Below, piece after piece: positions 59,301-64,000 of a DNA stretch of 64,000 nucleotides (position 1 is the first letter of the stretch; the number at the start of each line of letters is the position of its first letter). A model generated the notes under the pieces. It searched no databases, was not told the DNA's origin, and saw only the letters and a list, made by a program, of their open reading frames with translations. A program made the translations under genes and the position numbers. This DNA comes from Yamagishiella unicocca (Eukaryota; Chlorophyta; Chlorophyceae; Chlamydomonadales; Volvocaceae), in contig BDSL01000002.1 of NCBI GenBank assembly GCA_003116995.1, forward strand, positions 2,378,001 to 2,442,000, in the 5' to 3' direction.

Positions 59301-62300
59301 CCAGGGGAGCCGCCGCCGAACCTGAAGACGAAACCGCCGGCCGCTTCGGAGGCATCGGCGACCCTGATGGGCCCTGCGGCGGCGTCGCCCAATACTGCGA
59401 CCCTGGCGGCGGTTGCTGCTGCTGCCGCGGCGCGTCCATTGATGACGTCGACGTCGACGGCGCTGACGTGGGCAAAGGCGAGGTCGCCGGGACTGGCAAG
59501 GACGAGGCCGGCTGCGGCAGGGTTTGGCCGCTGGCCTTGGCGGCCGCTGCCGCCAGCGCCCGCTCGCTCCGCAGCTGCGCGGCGATGAGCAGCACACTCT
59601 TGAGGGTCCGCATCTGGAAGTCGTAGTGCTGCTGGGCGGAGAGCCGGTCGCCGGCGATCTGGTGGGTAGGGACAGCGAGGATGGGGATGAGGATGAAGGA
59701 TGAGGGTGAGGATGAGGGTGGGGATACGGAGAAGGGGGAGGTGAAGGGGGAGGTGAAGGGGGAGGTGAAGGGGAGGGTGAGAGGCGAAGTGAAGGTGAAG
59801 GGGGAGGGGGAGGGGGAGTGGGCAGCAGGAAGGGGTTCATGGTGACGAATTCCAACGATCCAACCGACCTAGCCGCGGGGGCCCCCCTTCCGGCGAGCCC
59901 TCCCCCCCCCACCACGCCCAACTAATTACACCGGCTACTTCCTGCCCTCCGTCTCCAATGCCGTGCAGGCGGATCTTCTCGCCTCCCCCTCCATCACGTG
60001 CCTTGAGGCATGAGACCAGCTTGGTTGCCAGCAGCTGAGCGGATTGGAAGCCGGCTGCGTAGAGCGACACCTCGGCGATCATGGTGTAGTCGGGCACCAT
60101 CATAGCCACAGGGCGGAACAGCGCCTGGAGGAGGGGGCGGGCGGGGCAGCGGGGTCCAGGGAGGGCAGGGCAGGGACGGCCGCGTGAGCGGGGACGACGC
60201 GTGCGAGGGGCATGTGTTATGGGCCGGTGGCTGGGAGGGCGGGGAGGATGTCAGGTCCTCGGCGGCGAAGCAGTAGCGGACGCAGGGAAATGACGTAAGA
60301 CACAGCCGGCCGGCAGGCTACAGCCCCCGCCACCCCCCGCCTCCCCCGCCACCCACCAACCCCCGCCAGCCCCGCCACCCACCAGCCCCCGCCAGCCCCG
60401 GCCCCCCCGAGGTCCCAGCCGCTGCATGCGCGCACCTTGAGGTTGGACGGCAGCACTGAGCGGTGCTCGTACATGGGGTTCATGGTGACGAACATGGCCA
60501 GGGAGTTGTTGACGTACATGGTGCGCCCCTCGAACACGGTGTAGCGCTGCCCGGCAGCCAGGGCCGTCTGGATGACCATGATCTGCTTGGCGACTACGGA
60601 CAGGACCTGCAGTCCAGGGGGGGTGCAAGAAAAACCCGGTCGAGGGGGGTAGGGGGGAGAGGACCCGGGTTACACGGCACAGGAAACAGAGGGCAGAAAC
60701 TAGCTGGCGAGTAGTAAGGGGGTTGAGAGGAAAGAGTAAGGGGGGTGAGAGGAAAGAGTAAGGGGGAGGGGGTCCGGGGTGGCGGGGACAGGACAGGTCA
60801 GGTGGCGACGGGTGATAGGAGACTGCCGCGACACTGGAGGTACAGGGGCTGTGGCAGCGGTCCTCGAAAGTTGGCTGCCCCCCTCCCTCCCCCCCAAAAC
60901 AAAACACAGCCGTACACTACATTACCCACGTGGGCAAAACCCATGAAGCTGCCAAATGGCGGCAACGCACGTCAGCTGCGCTGCCGTACCGCATCCCGCC
61001 CGCCGCAACCCGCCCCAACCCCCCCAACCCGTAATTTTCTTGCTTTTCACCCCGACCACATGGACCCACCTCCATATCCATTCGGTTGAACTCGTCGAAG
61101 CAGGCCCAGGCCCCCGTGGATATGATGCCCATGAGCAGCCGCGTGAGGTGGCCGCTCTCCAGCTGCTCGGTTGTGTTGAACACGACACACTGCTTGCCCA
61201 GGCAGCGAGCAAGCTCTTTGACGGTCTCCGTCTTGCCGGTGCCTGGCAGCAGCAGCGAGCGCGGAGACGAGGCGGGGAGGGGGAGGCAGGGCATGACCCG
61301 GTTACGCGACATGGAGTAGACAAGGGGGGAGGTGGCATAAAAACCGGTTACGCGACATGGCCAGCCTGCCGAGGGGGAGGCAGGGGCAGGTGCAGGGGTG
61401 GCGGGGACGGCGACACTGGGCGGAGGCATCAGTTGCGGCTGCTGCAAGTCGGATTTGCCGCCGTACGAACGCAACAAGGACACAGCTCCGGTGGGTGCGG
61501 CCCGATGGGCCCTGCGCCCGTCACACCTTCGCCCCTCCTCCTCCCGCCCACACCACCACCACCACGCCGCTGATGCCGCGCTCCCGGCCCGCCGGCACTA
61601 GGTTTTCTCCAGCGTTGTTAATCATGATAATACATAGCGCAATTCCCCTGAGGAGTAATTTTCGCAAAGGGGAACGCTAGGTTTCTCATGGCTCCGGTCT
61701 CTAACTAGCCTTTCGGTTGCTCTCTTAGCTCTATCCTGTGGCAAACACGCGCCTCCACGCCGAACCCCCGCTCTAATCCGCGGGGCCCTCCAACGGCCCC
61801 CCCCCCCCGCCAGCCCGCTCGTCCTCCCGCCCGGCCCCCTGCACTGACCCGCGGGTCCCTCCGGCGCCCCCCCGTAGTGCAGGTGCACCGCCGCCATCAT
61901 CGAGGAGAAGGCTCGCTCCGTGAGCGGCGTGATGACCAGGCGGGGGCTGTTGCCCAGGTACTCGTAGCCGTAGGGGTAGGCGGTGTAGCCGCAGTGCGCG
62001 ATGCAGTCGGAGCCCTGAGCCGCGGGGCAGCAGGGGGTGAAGGGTGAGGAGGGGGGGCAGCAGGGGGGTGAGGGGGCGGCAGGGGGGTGAGGGGGCAGGG
62101 GGTGACGGGTGGGGAGGTGAGGGGGCAGCAGGGGGTGAGGGGCCAGGGGGTGAGGGGGCGGCAGGGGGCAGGAGGGGGCAGAGGGATGGGGACGGCGCAG
62201 TCGGCAGCAGACGCGGGCGGATGGGGTCAGCGCAGGGGCCGAAGGGTGCGGCTAAGCGGCCAGCCAGCCAGCAGCCAGTCTCGGGACCAGGGCTCTTGTG

Positions 62301-63710
62301 AAGATGGAAGAAAGGTAGGCTTTCCAGGTTTGAGGAGGAAGGGGGATGTGTAAAAACCGTTGTACGCGACGGGACAGGATAGTTGGCGCATGCTCGTCGG
62401 ACACCAATTTTGTGGGAAGGGGGGGGGGTGTTCTCGCCAGCCGCCAGCCGTCTGCCGTACCTCCAGGTAGAAGCGCAGCACCTTGAGCCACTCGAAGTCG
62501 GAGTCGTTCTCTAGCCGGCGCTCGCGGAGCCGCGCGGTCACCTCGTTGTGGTACACCTGCAAGGGGCGGCCGGAGGGGTGATCGGGGTCGGTTAAGTTGG
62601 TTGGGTGACTGCGGTTTGGGTTGGAGGACAGCCCAGCGCGCTGCCACTGGGCGCCGCATTGCCCTCTTTCCTGCCTTCCTGTGCCGGCCGCTGGAGTGGA
62701 TCCCCACGCTCGCAGCTGCCTGCCCCGCCCCTCCGGCCCCCCGTAGTATGGTGACAATCCTCGTGATACAATTTTTATTTTTATAGATATACCTATCCGA
62801 CGACAACAAAATATTATTGAATAAATCTTAATAATAAATAAATATTAAAGAATTAAATAGCAATATAATAATAACATCGTTTTCGTCGGTTACCCGGTCT
62901 ACGCCCTGGCCCGCCGCCAGCCTTCCCCGCCCCCGCCCCCACCTTCGTAAGAATCATGTTTTCCATCACCCCCCGCTGCACCAGCGAGAGGGTGCCTCCC
63001 AGCAGCAGATCCACCACAGTGTGGATCTGGGAGCGGTGCAGGTCCTCCAGACGCCGCAAGGGGGTGGAGAAGGGCGCGCCCGCCTACAAGAGCCGAGAGA
63101 GGAGGGGGAAGGGGGAGGGGTTACGGGGCTGTGAGCGGAAAAAAGGGGTTTAGGCGGAGGGGAAGGGGGAGATTGTTTGCGGTTTGAGGGCGAGACACTG
63201 GGGTTTCCAAGAAAGGCCCGTCCGGGCGGGGCCGAGGATTATGTCAACCGAGCCTGGGATTGTCAATCCGGCGATACCCGCGAGGTCGAGACACCGTTCC
63301 GTGTCCGTACATAAGCCATCCACGACACGTCGTACATATGCCGTACATCCCGCCCCAACATCCTCCTAACATCCTCCTCATCCTCCTCATCCCGCCGCCA
63401 GCCCGCACAGCCCACAGGCCGACCCCCCCAAACACCATGCGCCCACTATCCTGTCCTTTTCGTGTCAACGGTGTTTTCGCGCCAACCCCCCAACAGCCAC
63501 CTGGTAGATGTCGTGCACATCGTGGCACCAGTTGATGGAGGTGCACGCCAGCAGGCACTGCGCCGGCCACGCCAGCAGCCACGCCGAGAAGGCCTGCAGC
63601 CCCGTGGCCTCCATGGCGAAGCGCAGCGTCTCCTTGAGGCTGCCGCGCATCTGCCGCTCCAGCTCGCTCATCCACACCTCCACATCCATACGCTTGCCGC
63701 TGCGCGCGTC
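35015..63710 (-). CDS. Axonemal-type dynein heavy chain, motor part (5' end outside the window)
   Basis: I see 47 exons totalling 11,679 bp (about 3,890 codons, all phases consistent). They encode the end of the linker, AAA1-AAA6, the stalk with microtubule-binding domain, and the C-terminal domain. The tail exons lie right of the window. The protein is a minus-end-directed ciliary motor hydrolysing ATP at AAA1. It looks inner-arm/axonemal: AAA4 has Arg in place of the Walker-A Lys, as in many axonemal chains, and the C-terminal domain pattern [16 protein letters not shown] is present. The visible part is roughly 1,000 residues longer than usual because of low-complexity insertions in AAA4, the stalk, AAA6 and the C-terminal region, and several motifs are divergent. 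No frameshift or in-frame stop was found. It may be a minor or divergent heavy chain; I cannot assign a DHC number. Exon coordinates are given in the domain entries. Confidence 0.95.
35577..35753 (+). repeat. Introner-like element, class A, long copy 1
   Basis: It lies in the last dynein intron, starting about 14 nt from exon 35563-35015, on the strand opposite to the gene. It begins ggttcgagggaaacccgtgg, then has gaaaaaacgtttaaaacag, gatgcatgctggagaactgg and gccgaaggtcgtaatatgac, and ends near gcgagacgc. It is nearly identical, inverted, to 56995-57172, and its first half matches 38406-38512. Confidence 0.8.
38406..38512 (+). repeat. Introner-like element, class A, copy 2
   Basis: It begins 26 nt from the exon edge at 38380 after a G-rich tract: ggttcgagggagacccgtgg, then aaaaccgtttaaaacagaag, atgcatgctggagaactgag and aaagccgaaggtcgtaat. 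The second half of copy 1 is missing. A more diverged relative lies at about 37712-37820. Confidence 0.75.
38911..39105 (+). repeat. Polypurine tandem repeat in dynein intron
   Basis: About 16 copies of a 12-bp unit (ggaggaggggca or ggaggaggggcg) with small variations, filling most of the intron between exons 39164 and 38907. Confidence 0.85.
40288..40405 (+). repeat. Tandem repeat (about 53 bp, 2.3 copies)
   Basis: The block cctccgaaaccacatcaccc and ctccccccgcccaccaccgc is repeated with minor changes next to the donor of the 1.4-kb dynein exon. Confidence 0.75.
42485..44535 (-). other. Dynein exons: AAA5 and connection to AAA6
   Basis: Exons: 44535-44443, 44174-43864, 43409-43257, 43005-42774, 42556-42485. 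AAA5 is recognised by [36 protein letters not shown] and [18 protein letters not shown]. It has no P-loop, as usual for AAA5. The helical segment [20 protein letters not shown] follows. Confidence 0.9.
43476..43560 (+). repeat. Introner-like element, class B
   Basis: It reads gaaccgtgggtcggcaatga, then aacgtaaaaccggttaggaa and gcgctcggtacacagg. Related copies are at 45130-45205 (+), 48455-48495 (+), 52100-52165 (+), 46290-46395 (-), 48745-48800 (-) and, in the PARP gene, 6678-6712 (-). All are intronic, and all share a cccgtgggtcggcactga head. Confidence 0.65.
45455..45600. other. AT-rich island in dynein intron
   Basis: The intron between exons 45616 and 45032 contains an AT-rich stretch (for example ttgttttatatcctacttcc and ctacatataagttgg) that ends in a class-B-like fragment. 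Its composition is unlike the GC-rich surroundings. Confidence 0.5.
46738..46835 (+). repeat. Tandem array of the class-C head (24-bp unit)
   Basis: The unit gggggtggcatcaagaccgt plus aagcc is repeated four times. The last copies change to ggcataaagaccg and run into the full head ggcataaagaccggttacac. The array starts 33 nt from exon 46705-46435. Confidence 0.85.
47338..47548. repeat. Introner-like elements, class C, at both ends of one dynein intron
   Basis: Intron 47548-47287 has a plus-strand head near its acceptor (gagaaaacccggttacagga, then cataggaaacggagggcag, 47338-47385). It also has an inverted head near its donor (47440-47545; minus strand reads agaaaagaaccggtaactc). The arrangement resembles terminal inverted repeats bounded by splice sites. 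Confidence 0.6.
49050..49092 (+). repeat. Introner-like element, class C
   Basis: It reads ggcataaaaaccggttacac, then gacatcgataggatagctgg cgca, 39 nt from the exon edge at 49011. Further class-C heads on plus are near 46815, 50668, 51125, 52045, 55497, 60635, 61290, 61332, 62345, 63798 and 63885. Heads on minus are near 49940-49970, 50900-50932 and 63440-63475. Confidence 0.65.
51510..51873 (+). repeat. Minisatellite in dynein intron
   Basis: About 15-17 copies of a 21-24 bp unit built from ctcgccccctccctggaggg and tc, with a variant tccatctggagagtc. The array runs up to the donor of exon 51995-51876. Long open frames on both strands here are repeat artefacts. Confidence 0.9.
52770..52915. 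other. AT-rich island in dynein intron
   Basis: Sequence such as ttaaagaggtaagtagcttt and tagcgatcataaggatcg interrupts otherwise GC-rich intron DNA. No gene was recognised. It may be an insertion. Confidence 0.5.
55318..55482 (+). repeat. Tandem repeat (about 38-42 bp, four copies)
   Basis: The unit ttaggagaggatagcccggg plus a G/A-rich spacer is repeated four times in the intron upstream of exon 55293-55160. Confidence 0.85.
56995..57172 (-). repeat. Introner-like element, class A, long copy 3
   Basis: It lies in the intron after the AAA2 exon ending at 57194 and starts about 22 nt from the donor on the gene strand. It is the reverse complement of the 35577-35753 copy over its whole length, with only scattered differences. 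Two further short heads of the same class (ccacgggtcttcctcgaacc and a near twin) lie at about 56840-56920 in the same intron. Confidence 0.8.
58038..58673. repeat. Introner-like elements, class C, at both ends of one dynein intron
   Basis: On the acceptor side, 58055-58160 carries two plus-strand heads (ggcataaaagccggttacgc and gaaacccggttacgcgacat). On the donor side, 58583-58620 carries an inverted head; its minus strand contains aaaagagccggtaactcgac, the same 20-mer as at 51133-51152 in another intron. Confidence 0.6.
59084..59146 (+). repeat. GTG microsatellite in dynein intron
   Basis: An interrupted (gtg)n run of about 60 bp between exons 59188 and 59037. Confidence 0.85.
61600..61745. 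other. AT-richer island in dynein intron
   Basis: The stretch includes gttgttaatcatgataatac and aggagtaattttcgcaaagg between exons 62014-61849 and 61242-61070, with composition unlike its flanks. Confidence 0.45.
62755..62880. other. Very AT-rich insertion in dynein intron
   Basis: About 120 bp are over 80% A/T (for example ttattgaataaatcttaata and ataaatattaaagaattaaa) inside a GC-rich intron. Organellar DNA of volvocine algae has this kind of composition, so a plastid or mitochondrial insert is possible. Confidence 0.6.
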
Positions 63711-64000
63711 CTGAGGGGGGGGAGGCGGAGGCGGAGGCGACAGCGGGAGGCGGAGGCGACAGCCGGCGGGCGGGTGGATGGTGATTAGGAGGGGTTGGCA
63801 TAAAAACCGTTTACACGACAGGGGCAGGATAGTTGGCGCATGGTCGTCTTTTATAGGCGCATGCTGGAGTGCTGGGACGGGGGGTGTTGTAAAAACCGTT
63901 TTACGCGACGGGACAGGATACTGGGACGGGGGTTCGAGGGAGACCCGTGGATGCCCGAAAACTGGGACGGGGGGGGAGCCGGAGGCGGAGCCGGAGGCGA
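63711..64000. other. Intron reaching the right edge
   Basis: This is dynein intron sequence upstream of the first visible exon. It has a gcggaggcggagg repeat near the splice site, two class-C heads (about 63798 and 63885) and one class-A head (about 63930). The next exon lies outside the window. Confidence 0.6.

Larger units (their letters stand above)
57194..59658 (-). other. Dynein exons: AAA1-AAA2 linker and AAA2
   Basis: Exons: 59658-59188, 59037-58951, 58748-58674, 58037-57849, 57562-57194. The first exon starts [20 protein letters not shown], then runs into a 90-residue Ser/Pro/Ala-rich insertion uncommon at this place. AAA2 has Walker [10 protein letters not shown] and Walker [21 protein letters not shown], followed by [10 protein letters not shown] and [15 protein letters not shown]2 therefore looks able to bind nucleotide. 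Confidence 0.93.
60002..63710 (-). other. Dynein exons: end of linker and AAA1
   Basis: Exons: 63710-63501, 63083-62943, 62556-62461, 62014-61849, 61242-61070, 60606-60436, 60124-60002. The linker end shows [12 protein letters not shown] and AWPAQ. AAA1 begins [20 protein letters not shown]. The Walker [16 protein letters not shown] is split by an intron. Walker B is CFDEFNR, and a sensor-like VTMNP follows. This is the main ATPase site and all key residues are present. The last exon ends at an AAG|GCACGT junction, an apparent GC donor. Confidence 0.93.

Noticed and set aside
1..64000. CRISPR arrays, tRNA or rRNA genes, prokaryotic operons, viral genes
   Set aside because: None seen. The tandem arrays have no spacer structure, and all recognised genes are spliced eukaryotic genes.

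Overview
The window is nuclear DNA from a green alga, most likely a volvocine (Chlamydomonas/Volvox-type) chlorophyte. The evidence is GC-rich, intron-dense genes, candidate TGTAA poly(A) signals, TTTTAGGG-type telomere-like units, alanine/glycine-rich insertions in conserved proteins, and an axonemal-type dynein heavy chain. No bacterial, viral or organellar gene was recognised. All gene models below were assembled by hand from frame continuity, GT/GC..AG splice sites, phase agreement and known family motifs. In every model the exon lengths sum to a multiple of three.

Layout, left to right. 1137-7662 (-): an 11-exon gene joining a UBE2Q-type ubiquitin-conjugating domain, a UBA domain and a PARP catalytic domain. 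A 334-bp divergent promoter gap separates it from 7997-8977 (+), a small flavin-reductase-like gene, followed closely by TAF8 (9200-10869, +). 10.9-15.7 kb is gene-poor and carries a short dispersed repeat. 15682-17762 (+) encodes a TspO-like membrane protein with a long soluble tail. 19283-23959 (+) is aprataxin in the plant-like arrangement (P-loop kinase-like + HIT + zinc finger) with an N-terminal FHA-like domain. 25343-26565 (+) is an Mpv17/PMP22 family protein. 28226-33837 (+) is the splicing factor SF3A3. The right 29 kb (35015-63710, -) is the motor part of one dynein heavy chain in 47 visible exons (about 3,890 codons); its 5' end lies beyond the right edge.

The genes do not form one pathway. 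They cover ADP-ribosylation/ubiquitin signalling, TFIID, DNA-break repair, pre-mRNA splicing, organelle membranes and cilia.

The most unusual signal is in the introns. A family of related sequences recurs in dynein introns and in introns of SF3A3, the TspO-like gene and the PARP gene. A copy typically starts 10-60 nt from an exon edge, after a G-rich purine tract, and can point inward from either the donor or the acceptor side. Some introns have one at each end in inverted orientation, as a TIR element that makes up the intron would. This resembles the introners (intron-generating transposable elements) known from other protists, and it is the best candidate here for an undescribed system.
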